A stretch of 64,000 nucleotides of DNA from Acidimicrobiia bacterium (GCA_036271555.1 DATBAK010000093.1:1-64000); one strand, 5' to 3'; counted from the stretch's first letter, positions 41,687 through 50,449 are shown. The notes: generated from the letters alone by a model not told the origin. Made by a program: numbers and translations.

Positions 41687-42063
41687 CCGGAGCCGGCGAG
41701 CGGTCACCGACGAACGACGTCGAAGCTCCGTGCCGCGACGAGGGAGCAGGCGACCGTGTGTGCATCGTCGCGCTGTCGAGCGATCTCATGGATCGCTCGA
41801 AGTTGAGCGCGGCGTTCCCAAAGATCGCGTTCGCGCGTGATGCGGACGAGTGCCGCGGCGCCGACGTCGTCGTCGTCGACCTCGCGAAGTTCGCAGGCGC
41901 GGTGGGCAACCTCCGCGCGGCGGTGCCGGGTGCGCGCATCGTGGCGTTCGGACCTCATGTCGACGAGAACGCAGCCGCCGCGGCGCGAGCGGCCGGCGCC
42001 GACCTCGTGTGGCCCCGATCCCGGTTCTTCAGAGACCCCACGGCTGCGCTGGGTGGCCCGTAA
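41683..42063 (+). CDS. Small receiver-domain-like protein
   Basis: A 126-residue protein whose fold pattern resembles a CheY-type receiver: RVCIVALSSDLMDRSKL, then CRGADVVVVDLAKFAGAVG (where VVVVDLA corresponds to the phospho-Asp strand), ARIVAFGPHVDENAAAAARA and GADLVWPRSRFF. One of the acidic-pocket Asp residues at the first strand is absent, so phosphorylation may not occur. It starts within the FrhB-like stop (GTGA). Its partner is probably the FrhB-like protein. A regulatory or allosteric role is inferred only. Confidence 0.7.
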   Translation: MTGAGERSPTNDVEAPCRDEGAGDRVCIVALSSDLMDRSKLSAAFPKIAFARDADECRGADVVVVDLAKFAGAVGNLRAAVPGARIVAFGPHVDENAAAAARAAGADLVWPRSRFFRDPTAALGGP

Positions 42064-42156
42064 TTTCTGGTCGCGCTCGCTGCGCCCGCCGCTCCTGACG
42101 CCGCAGCCTGCGGCCTCGGGAGGGCCGCGCCCCGCCCCGCTCATTCTGGCGAGAAC
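42064..42156. repeat. Dispersed intergenic repeat, copy B
   Basis: Immediately after the receiver-like stop. The 39 bp from TTTCTGGTCGCGC through CTCCTGACGCC (42064-42102) match 60740-60778 at 37 positions. It contains a G+C-rich inverted part (GCAGCCTGCGGCC) and ends TCTGGCGAGAAC. It fills most of the 132-bp gap before the AMP ligase. Confidence 0.75.
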
Positions 42157-42195
42157 CGTAAGCCCGGCGCCGGGGCGGCCGACGGAGTAACCCGC

Positions 42196-43899
42196 ATGGG
42201 CGGCACGGGGTCGAAATCGACAATGAGCTCACTGCTTCCCCGCATCGAACGGGCCGCCGACTCCTCGGGGTGGATCACCTTCCTCGAATCGGCGGGTTCG
42301 GGGGACCCAGGCGGCGAACGGGTCTCCTGGGCCGAGCTCTACGACGACGCCCGCGCGATGGCCGCGAGCCTGCAGGCACGGGGTGTCGCGCCCGGCTCGC
42401 ACGTCGCGATCCTCGGCCCGACGACGCGCGCGCTCGTGACCGCGATCGAGGCGACGTGGATCGCGGGCGCAGCCGCGGTGATGTTGCCGCTGCCGATGCG
42501 GCTCGCGTCGATCGACGACTTCGTGCACCAGACGCGCGCACGACTGCGCGCGTCGGACGCGGTGCTGCTCGTCATCGATCCGCAGCTCGCGCCGTTCATC
42601 GCGCCCGAGCCCGGCGATCCCTCCGTGATCGGTCTCGACGAGCTGACCGCGGGTCCCGGTCGTCTGCGCGCCGACGCGTACGTGCGACCGGCCGACGATC
42701 CTGACGCGCTCGCGATCCTGCAGTACACGAGCGGCTCGACGTCCGATCCGAAGGGCGTGATGCTGCCGCACCGCTGCGTCACCGCGAACCTCGACGGCAT
42801 CGTCGCCGCCGGCGCGCTCGACGCGGACGACGTCGGCGTGTCGTGGCTGCCGCTCTATCACGACATGGGCCTCATCGGTCTGCTCGCGACGCCGATGACG
42901 GTCGGCATGAACCTCGCGCTCGCCGCGCCGCAGGACTTCCTCGCGGCGCCGGCGCGCTGGATGGAATGGATGGATGCGTTCGGCGGGACCGCGACGGCGG
43001 GACCGAACTTCTCCTACGTGCTCGCGGGCCGCGCGTTGCGGCGGCTCCAGGGACTCGACCTGAGGCGGTGGTCACTGGCCCTCAATGGTGCGGAGCCGGT
43101 CGACCCCGCCTCGGTCGAGGCATTCACGGCGGCCGGCGCGCCGCACGGCCTCGCACCCGGCGCGGTGTTCCCCGCGTTCGGCATGGCCGAGGCCACGCTC
43201 GCGGTGACGTTCCCGCCGAAGGGCCGCGGCCTCGTCGTCGACGCCGTCGACCGGCGCGTGCTCGAGTCCGACCAGTACGCCTCGCCGTGCGCGCCCGATC
43301 ACCCCGAAGCGCGCCGGCTCGCGATGCTGGGCCGGCCGGTGCCCGGCTTGCACGTTCGCGTCTGCGATCGCACGCGCGGCACGGCGATGCGCGATCGCGA
43401 GGTCGGCGAGATCGAGATCCGGGGCGGGTCGGTCACGCCCGGCTACTACCGGCATCCCGAGGCGACCGCGAACGCACTCCACGACGGTTGGTTGCGCACC
43501 GGCGACCTGGGCTACATGACCGCCGGCGAGCTCGTGGTGTGCGGTCGCATCAAGGACGTGATCATCCTCGGCGGGCGCAACGTCTACCCGCAGGACGTCG
43601 AGCGCGCGGTGAACCACATCGAAGGCGTGCGCGCGGGCAACGTCATCGCGTTCGGTACCGAAGGCCGGCGCGGCCGCGAGTCGCTCGTCGTCGTCGCCGA
43701 GAGCAAGAGCTACGAGCTCGACCGCATCCGCGCCGCAGTGAAGAGCGCGGTCTACGACGCGGTCGGCATTCCACCCGAGGACGTCGTGCTCGTGCGCCCG
43801 GGCTCCTTGCCCAAGACGTCGTCCGGCAAGTTGCAACGCGCGCTCTGCCGCACCCGCTACCTCGACGCCGAGTTGGACACCGCGGGAACGGTCAGCTGA
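42196..43899 (+). CDS. Fatty-acyl-AMP ligase (FadD32-like AMP-forming enzyme)
   Basis: A 567-residue adenylate-forming enzyme of the fatty-acyl-AMP ligase type, which activates long-chain acids to acyl-adenylates for transfer to a carrier protein. The A3 loop is YTSGSTSDPKGVMLPHRC, A5 is FPAFGMAEATLAVTFPP, A7-A8 GWLRTGDLGYMTAGELVV then GRIKDVIILGGRNVYPQDVE, and A10 is LPKTSSGKLQRALCR. VSWLPLYHDMGLIG is a mark of the FAAL group, as is the region after A5. No acyl-carrier protein or PKS is adjacent. Start at 42196 has GGAG 9 nt upstream; the ATG at 42223 is an alternative. Confidence 0.9.
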   Translation: MGGTGSKSTMSSLLPRIERAADSSGWITFLESAGSGDPGGERVSWAELYDDARAMAASLQARGVAPGSHVAILGPTTRALVTAIEATWIAGAAAVMLPLPMRLASIDDFVHQTRARLRASDAVLLVIDPQLAPFIAPEPGDPSVIGLDELTAGPGRLRADAYVRPADDPDALAILQYTSGSTSDPKGVMLPHRCVTANLDGIVAAGALDADDVGVSWLPLYHDMGLIGLLATPMTVGMNLALAAPQDFLAAPARWMEWMDAFGGTATAGPNFSYVLAGRALRRLQGLDLRRWSLALNGAEPVDPASVEAFTAAGAPHGLAPGAVFPAFGMAEATLAVTFPPKGRGLVVDAVDRRVLESDQYASPCAPDHPEARRLAMLGRPVPGLHVRVCDRTRGTAMRDREVGEIEIRGGSVTPGYYRHPEATANALHDGWLRTGDLGYMTAGELVVCGRIKDVIILGGRNVYPQDVERAVNHIEGVRAGNVIAFGTEGRRGRESLVVVAESKSYELDRIRAAVKSAVYDAVGIPPEDVVLVRPGSLPKTSSGKLQRALCRTRYLDAELDTAGTVS

Positions 43900-45229
43900 C
43901 GCGGCCGAAGCGCGCGACGAGCGCGTCGGTGTTGCCGCCGTAGTTCCCGGCGTCCGCGATCGGCCCGGCGGCCCAGCCCGCCATCGTCACGGTGCCGTCG
44001 GGTGTCACCGCGATACCACGGCCATTCGCGATGGTGCCGGCGCCGATCTGGTGGACCCACGCCATGCGGAAGCCGTCGTGGTGCGCGGCCGTCGTGAAGC
44101 GCGCGACGAACGCGTCGGTGCCGTACGGGTTCGTCTCCGGCGCGCGGGCCAGATGGTGCTCCGTGGTGCCGGTCACGAACACGTCGCCGAGTGCGTCGGT
44201 GCCGACGTCGTATCCGAAGTCGTAGCCCTCACCGCCGAACTGTGTGACCGCGAGCTGATTGCCCGACGCGTCGAGCTCCAGCAGGAACGTGTCGCCGTAG
44301 AACTCGACCTTCTTCGTCCATCCCGGCAGCTGACCCGGGGTCGTGCCGACGACGAACACGTGCCCGGTCGCGTCGGTCGCGATGCCCTGCCCGAGATCAG
44401 GCTCGTCGGACCCGATCTGCTTCAGCCAGGTGCGCGTGCCGTCGGCGCCGTAGTGCGCAACGACGACGTCGGCGTAGAACGGATTCGATGCGTCGCCCTT
44501 GAGCGCGCCTTCCGTCGTGCCCACGACGTCGACGCCGCCGCCCGGCGCGGCGGTCACGCCCGTGATGTCGTCCTCGCGATTCGTCACGAGCTGGTGCACC
44601 CACGCGAGCGTGCCGTCGGACGCGTACTTCGCGATCCAACCGTCGCCGTCGAAGCCCGCGGCTTCGGGCGCGCCGGGCATCGAGCCCGCCGTGTTGCCGA
44701 CGACGTAGAGGTTGCCGTCGGCGTCGGTCGCGACTCCGAGGGCCTCGTCGGCTTCGGACGATCCCAACAGGTGCGTCCACACGTGGTTGCCGTCGGCGTC
44801 GTACTGACGGACGAACGCGTCCGACTTGCCGGCGTTGGCGTCGATCGTGCCGGGGAACTCACCGGGTCCGTACGTCCAGCCGACGACGTCGAGGTTGCCG
44901 CCGGGGTCGCGCGCGATACCGGTCGCGCCGGTGCGCGCGGTGCCGAACTGCGTCGCCGACACGAGCGCGCCGCGGTGATTGAACTCCGCGAGGAACCCGG
45001 TCGTCGCACGGTGCGAGACGGACGCGCCCGACTTCGGAAACTTGCCGATCGACGAGCCGACGACCCATGAGTTGCCCGCGTCGTCGAGCGCGACGTCGTA
45101 ACCGTTCTGCCAGTAGTGGGTCCCCACCTCGCGGACCCAGCGCGGCGCGCGCGGCGCGGCGCTTGCATGCGGCATCGCCGCGAACGCGAGCGCGCCCGCG
45201 ACAATCGTGATCGCCCACCGTCGTTTCAC
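43892..45229 (-). CDS. Secreted SBBP-repeat beta-propeller protein
   Basis: A 445-residue exported protein. The signal peptide (VKRRWAITIVAGALAFAAMP, AAPRAP) is followed by about seven repeats of roughly 60 residues. Each contains TDADGNLYVVGNTAGSMPG-like strands, a D-A-x-G-N turn and W-x-HQLG (GIATDATGHVFVVGTTPGQL and DVGTDALGDVFVTGTTEHHL are two). This is the SBBP (beta-propeller repeat) pattern. No enzyme motif is visible; likely a surface or extracellular scaffold. The GTG start at 45229 has GGGTGG upstream. It converges with the AMP ligase, overlapping it by 8 bp. Confidence 0.86.
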   Translation of the reverse strand: MKRRWAITIVAGALAFAAMPHASAAPRAPRWVREVGTHYWQNGYDVALDDAGNSWVVGSSIGKFPKSGASVSHRATTGFLAEFNHRGALVSATQFGTARTGATGIARDPGGNLDVVGWTYGPGEFPGTIDANAGKSDAFVRQYDADGNHVWTHLLGSSEADEALGVATDADGNLYVVGNTAGSMPGAPEAAGFDGDGWIAKYASDGTLAWVHQLVTNREDDITGVTAAPGGGVDVVGTTEGALKGDASNPFYADVVVAHYGADGTRTWLKQIGSDEPDLGQGIATDATGHVFVVGTTPGQLPGWTKKVEFYGDTFLLELDASGNQLAVTQFGGEGYDFGYDVGTDALGDVFVTGTTEHHLARAPETNPYGTDAFVARFTTAAHHDGFRMAWVHQIGAGTIANGRGIAVTPDGTVTMAGWAAGPIADAGNYGGNTDALVARFGRVS

Positions 45230-45278
45230 GTGCCCACCCTTCGCCCGTGTGTCGGGCGACGCTAGCGGCAGAGCCGCG

Positions 45279-45377
45279 CGCGAAGCGAGCAGGCGACCTC
45301 GCTCACTCCCATCCCGCGCCACGGAGCGGCGAGCGCCCGCCGGCCGGTATCCGGCCCGCGGCGAGCACGACCATCAG
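45279..45377. repeat. Dispersed intergenic repeat, copy 2 (full length)
   Basis: Between the propeller gene and the SCO1664 gene. Read on the minus strand it starts at the TGA stop of the SCO1664 gene: TGATGGTCGTGCTCGCCGC, then GGCCGGATACCGGCC (hairpin), GGGCGCTCGCCGCTCCG, GCGCGGGATGGGAG and TGAGCGAGGTCGCCTGCTCG. The same order of words occurs at 56239-56312. It is the fullest copy. Confidence 0.8.
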
Positions 45378-46129
45378 ACCAGCGGCCAGGGGAAATTTCG
45401 ATAGTCGTCGTCGGCGACGGGGAAGCGGCCGCGTTCGAGGAGGTGCTCGGCCCGCGCCTGCGTCGCCACGACCTCCGCCGGTGACAGCAGCTCCGCGAGC
45501 TCGTCGCCGAGCGCGCCGTCGAGCGAATGCAGCAGGCACTCGATGCCGGCGCGCTCGGACGCATCGAGCTTGCTCCCCGCGAAGTCCCAGATGACGGTGC
45601 GCAGCTTCCAGTGCTCGTGGAACGTGACGCCGTGATCGATCCCCCAGACGTGGCCGTCCTCGCCGAGCAGGCAGTGACCGCCCTTGCGGTCGGTGTTGTT
45701 CGCGACGATGTCGAACGCGCAGAACCGCCGCAGCTCGGGCTCGTGGTCGGGCAACAAGGTGAAGTAGTGCTCTTCGGGATCGTGGTCGACGAAGCGCTGC
45801 ACCGACCCGACACCGAGCGGGCCGTCGCGCAGCACCGTGTCGGGGACGATCTTCCACCCGATCGCCTGCGACACCGCGAACGCCGCGACCTCGCGTTGGC
45901 ACAGCGTGCCGGTGCGGAAGTCCCACAACGGCCGCTCGCCCTGCCGCGGCTTGTAGATCGCGAGCAGCTCACCGCGCTCGTCGGCGAGGCTCGCGAGGAA
46001 CGTGCCGTTCGACGACCACGGCATGCGCCCGATCAGCTCGAGCTCCGCGTCGCGCAGCAGGCTGCGCGCGACGGCGTCCGGCACGGCCGGCCGGCGCGGC
46101 CAACCGGAGGTCTCCGCGGCCTCCGTCAC
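45374..46129 (-). CDS. SCO1664-family protein
   Basis: A 251-residue actinobacterial protein related to phosphatidylinositol 3/4-kinase-like (HipA-like) folds. LASLADERGELLAIYKPRQG contains a candidate nucleotide-binding Lys, CAFDIVANNTDRKGGHCLLG gives a catalytic-loop-like N-x-D-R, and VWGIDHGVTFHEHWKLRTVI the metal-binding D-H-G. It follows DUF3090 with no gap (TAA directly before GTG). The trio phosphatase/DUF3090/SCO1664 is conserved in actinobacteria, often near mshC. Function is not established; kinase activity is unproven. Confidence 0.92.
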   Translation of the reverse strand: MTEAAETSGWPRRPAVPDAVARSLLRDAELELIGRMPWSSNGTFLASLADERGELLAIYKPRQGERPLWDFRTGTLCQREVAAFAVSQAIGWKIVPDTVLRDGPLGVGSVQRFVDHDPEEHYFTLLPDHEPELRRFCAFDIVANNTDRKGGHCLLGEDGHVWGIDHGVTFHEHWKLRTVIWDFAGSKLDASERAGIECLLHSLDGALGDELAELLSPAEVVATQARAEHLLERGRFPVADDDYRNFPWPLV

Positions 46130-46651
46130 TTAGTTCCAGCGCGGGCAGACGTGCCCGGACGGATCCATCGGCCGGTCGCAGAGCGGGCACGCGGGACGGC
46201 CGCCCGAGACGGCCTCGGCGCCGATGCGCGCCATCGCGCGCAGCTGCGAACGCGAGGCGTAGAGCCGCGCGACGTGGCCCTCGCTCTCCTCGAGCGCGGG
46301 CGGCTGCTCGCCCTCTTCCTCGACCGCGGTCTCGCGCAGCTCGAGCAGTACGAGCTCGCGCTCGGGATCGAAGCCGAGACCGATCAAGCGCGCGCGGAAC
46401 AACGGAACCGCTTCCGCGACCGGCTCCTCGAGCGGCGACACCGGCGGCACCGTCTCCGGGTACTCGTCGTCGAGACGCGAGAGGAACTGCTCGGCTTCGG
46501 CCGCGAGCAGCGCGACCTGCTCCTTCTCGACGAGCACGCTGAGCACCGCGGATCCCTTGCGCGCCTGGATGAGGAACGTGCGATCGCCCGGCATGCCGAA
46601 CGAGCCCGCGCTCAACGTATCGACCGGATCGAACTCGATGATCTCGGCCAT
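46130..46651 (-). CDS. DUF3090-family protein
   Basis: A 173-residue protein of DUF3090: MAEIIEFDPVDTLSAGSFGM, GDRTFLIQARKGSAVLSVLV, EKEQVALLAAEAEQFLSRLD, then LVLLELRETAV and RSQLRAMARIGAEAVSGGR. A C-terminal zinc-knuckle-like CPLCDRPMDPSGHVCPR (C-x2-C and a single later Cys-Pro) ends the protein. It starts 1 bp overlapping the phosphatase stop (TGATG), so the three genes are one operon. Unknown function; found throughout actinobacteria. Confidence 0.94.
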   Translation of the reverse strand: MAEIIEFDPVDTLSAGSFGMPGDRTFLIQARKGSAVLSVLVEKEQVALLAAEAEQFLSRLDDEYPETVPPVSPLEEPVAEAVPLFRARLIGLGFDPERELVLLELRETAVEEEGEQPPALEESEGHVARLYASRSQLRAMARIGAEAVSGGRPACPLCDRPMDPSGHVCPRWN

Positions 46652-47406
46652 CACGACGCCTCCGCCGCGGGCTCGTCGTCGGTTTTGGCGTCGGTGGTGG
46701 CGTCGGTGGTGGCGTCGGCGGACGCGGGTGCCGGCGCGAGATCGTCGAGACCGCCCGTGTCGTTGCACTTCACGAGCATCACGCCGAACGCATGGAACTC
46801 GAGCACCGACACCGACGCGGGCGATACGAACACCCGCTGGAACATGTCGAGGTGCATGCCGGTGTAGTGCGCGATCGCGGACTTGATCGGATCCGCGTGG
46901 CTGACGACGACGACGGTCTCGTGCGAGTGCTGCGCGACGAGCGCGTCGATCGCGCTCACGATGCGCGCCTGCATCTCGCGGATCGACTCGCCACCGGGAA
47001 AGCGCGCGCGCGACGGCGCGACCTGCACGACCTTCCACTCGTCGGTCTTCGCGAGGTCGACGATCTTGGCGCCGGTCCAGTCGCCGTAGTCGGCTTCGAG
47101 CGCGCCTTCGAGCGGCACGACCGCAAGATCGAGAACGGTCGCGATGTGCTGCGCGGTCTGCGTCGTGCGCTCGATCGGACTCGCGTACACGGCTGCGATC
47201 GCGAGCTTCGAGAGTCGCGTCGCCGCGGCTTCCGCCTGTGCGATGCCCTCGTCCGACAGCGGAATGCCGGGCTTGCGGCCCGACAGCAGCGGTCCCGTCT
47301 GCGCGGTGACACCGTGACGCACGAGCACGACGCGCGTCGGCGCGTGGTTCGGCTTCGGCTCGTCGTTCGCGTCCGCGGGCGTGTCGTCGAGGGGGGCGGA
47401 GGTCAT
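46651..47406 (-). CDS. Histidine phosphatase family protein (phosphoglycerate-mutase-like)
   Basis: A 251-residue member of the histidine phosphatase superfamily. The catalytic motif is VVLVRHGVTAQTGPLLSGR with the phospho-accepting His, and the second His is in VVVVSHADPIKSAIAHY. Arg residues of the phosphate pocket are in AVYASPIERTTQTAQHI and the Glu in GALEADYGDWTG. A short acidic N-terminal stretch and a disordered Ala/Asp/Thr C-terminus flank the domain. It heads the operon with DUF3090 and SCO1664. The substrate is unknown; a general phosphatase is more likely than glycolytic mutase. Confidence 0.94.
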   Translation of the reverse strand: MTSAPLDDTPADANDEPKPNHAPTRVVLVRHGVTAQTGPLLSGRKPGIPLSDEGIAQAEAAATRLSKLAIAAVYASPIERTTQTAQHIATVLDLAVVPLEGALEADYGDWTGAKIVDLAKTDEWKVVQVAPSRARFPGGESIREMQARIVSAIDALVAQHSHETVVVVSHADPIKSAIAHYTGMHLDMFQRVFVSPASVSVLEFHAFGVMLVKCNDTGGLDDLAPAPASADATTDATTDAKTDDEPAAEAS

Positions 47407-47504
47407 CGTGCAAATGGTACCGGTGCCCGTTTCCGCCGCTCACACGGGGTCGCGTCGCACGTGGGTGGTCGTCACACCAACGCGTTGTCGTACTATCCGC
47501 GGCC

Positions 47505-47939
47505 ATGACGGACGTGCCGCTGACCGCGGGCGGACCGCCCGAGACCGTGCTCCCTCCCGAATCCGACGAGGTGCGCGCCGCGCTCGAGCGGGCCCTCGCG
47601 GAACCCATCGAACACCGGCGGGCCGCGGTGTCCGACGTCGTCGAACGCTGGCCCGCGTCGCTCGACGCGTGGTCGCACCTCGGTGAGCTCGCGCGCGACG
47701 ACGTCGAGGCGTACGCGTGCTTCCGCGTCGGCTATCACCGCGGGCTCGACCGGCTACGCCAGTCGGGTTGGCGCGGCAGCGGCTACGTGCGCTGGACGCA
47801 CGAGACGAACCGCGGTTTCCTGCGCTCGCTGGAGGGGCTGCGGCAGGCCGCGGCGGCGATCGGCGAGACCGCCGAAGAACAGCGCTGCGCCGAGTTCCTG
47901 CGCCAGCTGGACCCCGAGTTTCACCGGAGGAGCGGGTAG
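47505..47939 (+). CDS. DUF3151-family protein
   Basis: A 144-residue soluble protein of actinobacterial DUF3151. The diagnostic segments are [60 protein letters not shown] and [20 protein letters not shown]. The predicted structure is a TPR-like helical bundle. It is divergent from the phosphatase operon and 43 bp upstream of the dehydratase. Function unknown. Confidence 0.93.
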   Translation: MTDVPLTAGGPPETVLPPESDEVRAALERALAEPIEHRRAAVSDVVERWPASLDAWSHLGELARDDVEAYACFRVGYHRGLDRLRQSGWRGSGYVRWTHETNRGFLRSLEGLRQAAAAIGETAEEQRCAEFLRQLDPEFHRRSG

Positions 47940-47982
47940 TTTCGAGGGGTTCCGGCCCCGGCGACCCCTCTGCGGGAGGCAC

Positions 47983-48975
47983 GTGTTGAAACGAGCGCTG
48001 ATCACCGGCATCACCGGTCAGGACGGGCGCTACCTGTCGGAGTTCCTCGCCGACAAGGGTTACCAGGTGTTCGGCCTGCTCCGCGGTCAGAACAACCCGA
48101 AGAGCGCGCTCGTCCAAGGTGAGAACCCGCGCATCGAGCTCATCGAGGGCGACCTGCGCGACCTGTCGTCGCTCATCGGTGTCGTCGAGCAGGTCCAGCC
48201 CGACGAGGTCTACAACCTCGGCGCGATCAGCTTCGTGCAGCTGTCGTTCCGCCAGGCCGAGCTCACCGCGGAGATCACGGGGCTCGGTGTGCTGCGCATG
48301 CTCGAAGCGGTGCGCATCGTCGGCGGTCCGCAGAACAACCCGATCCGCTTGTACCAGGCGTCGTCGTCGGAGATGTTCGGCAAGGTGCGCGAGGTGCCAC
48401 AGACCGAGCGCACTGCGTTCCACCCGCGCTCACCGTACGGCGTCGCGAAGGTGTTCGGTCACCACATCGCGGTGAACTACCGCGAGGCCTACGGCATCCA
48501 CGCGAGCTCGGGCATCCTCTTCAACCACGAGTCGCCGCGGCGCGGCCAGGAGTTCGTGACCCGCAAGATCACGAGCGCTCTCGCGCGCATCAAGCTCGGG
48601 CTCCAGGACAGCATCTCGCTCGGCAACATCGACTCGCGACGCGACTGGGGCTACGCCGGCGACTACGTCGAGGCGATGTGGCTGATGCTGCAGCAGGAAG
48701 AACCCGACGACTACGTGATCGCGACGGGCGAGACGCACAGCGTGCGTGAGTTCCTCGACGTCGCGTTCCACCTCGCGGGCTACGAGTCGTGGGAGGAGTA
48801 CGTGCGCCACGACACGCGCTTCGAGCGCCCGTCGGAGGTCGACCTGCTCATCGGCGACGCGAGCAAGGCGAAGGAGAAGCTGGGCTGGGAGCCGCGGGTC
48901 AGCTTCGAGCAGCTCGTGAAGATGATGTACGAGGCCGACCTCGCCGAGGAGAGCGCCGCCGTCAAGCGCGGTTGA
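47983..48975 (+). CDS. gmd: GDP-mannose 4,6-dehydratase-like NDP-sugar dehydratase
   Basis: A 330-residue extended SDR. It has the Rossmann motif [20 protein letters not shown], and the catalytic residues [12 protein letters not shown] (Ser) and [17 protein letters not shown] (Tyr/Lys). [40 protein letters not shown] and [20 protein letters not shown] match GDP-mannose 4,6-dehydratases closely. It forms GDP-4-keto-6-deoxymannose for fucose or rhamnose-type sugars. The start is GTG at 47983 or, better spaced from GGAGG (6 nt), TTG at 47986. No synthase or glycosyltransferase is next to it; it stands alone. Confidence 0.9.
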   Translation: MLKRALITGITGQDGRYLSEFLADKGYQVFGLLRGQNNPKSALVQGENPRIELIEGDLRDLSSLIGVVEQVQPDEVYNLGAISFVQLSFRQAELTAEITGLGVLRMLEAVRIVGGPQNNPIRLYQASSSEMFGKVREVPQTERTAFHPRSPYGVAKVFGHHIAVNYREAYGIHASSGILFNHESPRRGQEFVTRKITSALARIKLGLQDSISLGNIDSRRDWGYAGDYVEAMWLMLQQEEPDDYVIATGETHSVREFLDVAFHLAGYESWEEYVRHDTRFERPSEVDLLIGDASKAKEKLGWEPRVSFEQLVKMMYEADLAEESAAVKRG

Positions 48976-48991
48976 CGCGCGCGCCGTGGTG

Positions 48992-49037
48992 AGTGGTACT
49001 GCGTTACCGGCGTATAGCCGGGTAACGCAGTACCACT
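48992..49037. terminator. Twin hairpin, copy 1 (bidirectional, convergent genes)
   Basis: AGTGGTACTGCGTTA at 48992-49006 pairs exactly with TAACGCAGTACCACT at 49023-49037. Inside, CCGGC-GTATA-GCCGG forms an apical stem, with a one-base bulge (G49022) between. The last two bases are part of the minus-strand TAG stop (49036-49038) of the flavoprotein gene, so on that strand the gene ends T-AGTGGTACTGCGTTA. It lies between convergent genes, where a two-way terminator would be useful. The same stem recurs at 56472-56517. Confidence 0.8.
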
Positions 49038-50394
49038 AGGCGGCTGGGAGCTCGGAAGCGACTTTGCGGGCGGCGACGAGGACGGGGTCCCACACCGGCG
49101 CGAACGGCGGTGCGTAGCCGAGGTCGAGCTGCGAGAAGTCGTCGGCGGTCATCTCGTTCCAGATCGCGGTCGCGAGCACGTCGATGCGCTTCGCCGCGCC
49201 TTCGTGTCCGATGACCTGCGCGCCGAGCAACCGGCCCGTCGGCGACTCGGCGACGAGCTTCACCGTGATCGGACCGCTGCCCGGGTAGTAGCCCGCGCGC
49301 GTCGTCGCCTCGATCCGCGCCGCGATCGCGGTGAAGCCCGCAGCGTGCGCCTCGCGCTCGCTGAGTCCGGTGCGCCCCATCTCGTACTCGCAGATCTTCG
49401 TCACCGCGGTGCCGATCACGCCGGGGAACGTGAGCGCGCCGCCGGTGGCGTTCACACCGACGACGCGACCCTGTTTGTTCGCGTGCGTGCCGAGCGCGAT
49501 CGCGACGTGCTTACCGGTGATGCGGTGCAGCACCTCGACGCAGTCGCCCGCGGCCCAGATCCCCTCGACGCTCGTCTCCATGCGGGCGTCGGTGCGGATG
49601 CCGTCGCGCTCGCCGACCTTCAGTCCCGCGTCGACCGCGAGCCGGGAATTGGGCCGGACACCGAGGCCGAGCACGACGAGATCGGTCGGAAACGTGCCCG
49701 CGCTCGTGCGCACCGCGCGCACGTGACCGGTGTCGTCGGTGTCGAACGCGTCGACCGTCACACCGAGGTGCACCTCGATGCCGAGCGCGCGGATCGCGTC
49801 GGCGACGAGCGCGCCCATGTCGGGGTCGAACGAGTGCATCGGCTGCTCGGCACGGTCGACGACGCACACCTCCAGGCCGCGCCGGTGCAACGACTCCGCC
49901 ATCTCGAGACCGACATAGCCCCCACCGACGACGACCGCGCGCTGCGCGCCGCCGTCGACCGCGGCACGCACGGCGATGCCGTCGCGCAGCGTCTGCACGC
50001 CGAAGACGCCGGCCGCGCGCGCACCAGCGATGTCGGGTCGCGCGGGCGCCGAGCCCGTCGCGATCACGAGCTGGTCGAACGACTCGTCGCGCTCGCCACC
50101 GGCGTTGCGCACACGGATGCGACGCGCGTCGGTATCGATCGCCACGACCTCGGTTTCGAGCTCGACCTCGATCCCTTGGGCGCGGTGCTCGGCGACCGTA
50201 CGCACGATGAGGTCGTCGGCGTCGTGGATAAGGTCGCCGACGAAGTACGGGATGCCGCACGCCGACCACGACGTGTCGGGCCCGCTGTCGAAGGCGACGA
50301 TCTCGAGCTGGTCGGGCTGCGCGCGTCGACGCGCCTGCGCGGCCGCGCTCATCCCTCCCGCATCGGCTCCGACGACGAGCAACCGCGGTTTCAT
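49036..50394 (-). CDS. CoA-disulfide-reductase-like FAD/NAD(P) oxidoreductase
   Basis: A 452-residue class III pyridine nucleotide-disulfide reductase. It has the FAD N-terminus LLVVGADAGGMSAAAQARRR, and the active-site Cys in SWSACGIPYFVGDL (single Cys, as in CoA-disulfide reductase and NADH oxidase). The NAD(P) motif is AVVVGGGYVGLEMAESLHRR, then GIWAAGDCVEVLHRI. The C-terminal dimer domain shows VTKICEYEMGRTGLS. Likely roles are CoA-disulfide or persulfide reduction, or NAD(P)H oxidation. The stop is TAG, whose AG begins the hairpin at 48992-49037. The start abuts repeat copy 3. Confidence 0.9.
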   Translation of the reverse strand: MKPRLLVVGADAGGMSAAAQARRRAQPDQLEIVAFDSGPDTSWSACGIPYFVGDLIHDADDLIVRTVAEHRAQGIEVELETEVVAIDTDARRIRVRNAGGERDESFDQLVIATGSAPARPDIAGARAAGVFGVQTLRDGIAVRAAVDGGAQRAVVVGGGYVGLEMAESLHRRGLEVCVVDRAEQPMHSFDPDMGALVADAIRALGIEVHLGVTVDAFDTDDTGHVRAVRTSAGTFPTDLVVLGLGVRPNSRLAVDAGLKVGERDGIRTDARMETSVEGIWAAGDCVEVLHRITGKHVAIALGTHANKQGRVVGVNATGGALTFPGVIGTAVTKICEYEMGRTGLSEREAHAAGFTAIAARIEATTRAGYYPGSGPITVKLVAESPTGRLLGAQVIGHEGAAKRIDVLATAIWNEMTADDFSQLDLGYAPPFAPVWDPVLVAARKVASELPAA

Positions 50395-50438
50395 CGTCGC
50401 ACTCGCTCGCCGCTCCGCACGCGGGATGGGAGCGGATC
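50391..50438. repeat. Dispersed intergenic repeat, copy 3 (short)
   Basis: It begins at the ATG of the flavoprotein gene. Plus strand: CATCGTCGCACTCGCTCGCC, GCTCCGCACGCGGGATGGGA, GCGGATC. The central hairpin part present in copies 2 and 4 is deleted, so ACTCGCTCGCCGCTCC is continuous. Confidence 0.72.
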
Positions 50439-50449
50439 GCGCCGGTGCC

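Noticed and set aside
45207-45404. Short plus-strand reading frame across repeat copy 2
   Set aside because: Its sequence is that of the intergenic repeat, and it has no ribosome site or recognisable protein.
46651-47406. Glycolytic phosphoglycerate mutase
   Set aside because: The protein is a histidine phosphatase, but its operon (DUF3090, SCO1664) and short domain point to a different, unknown phosphatase role.
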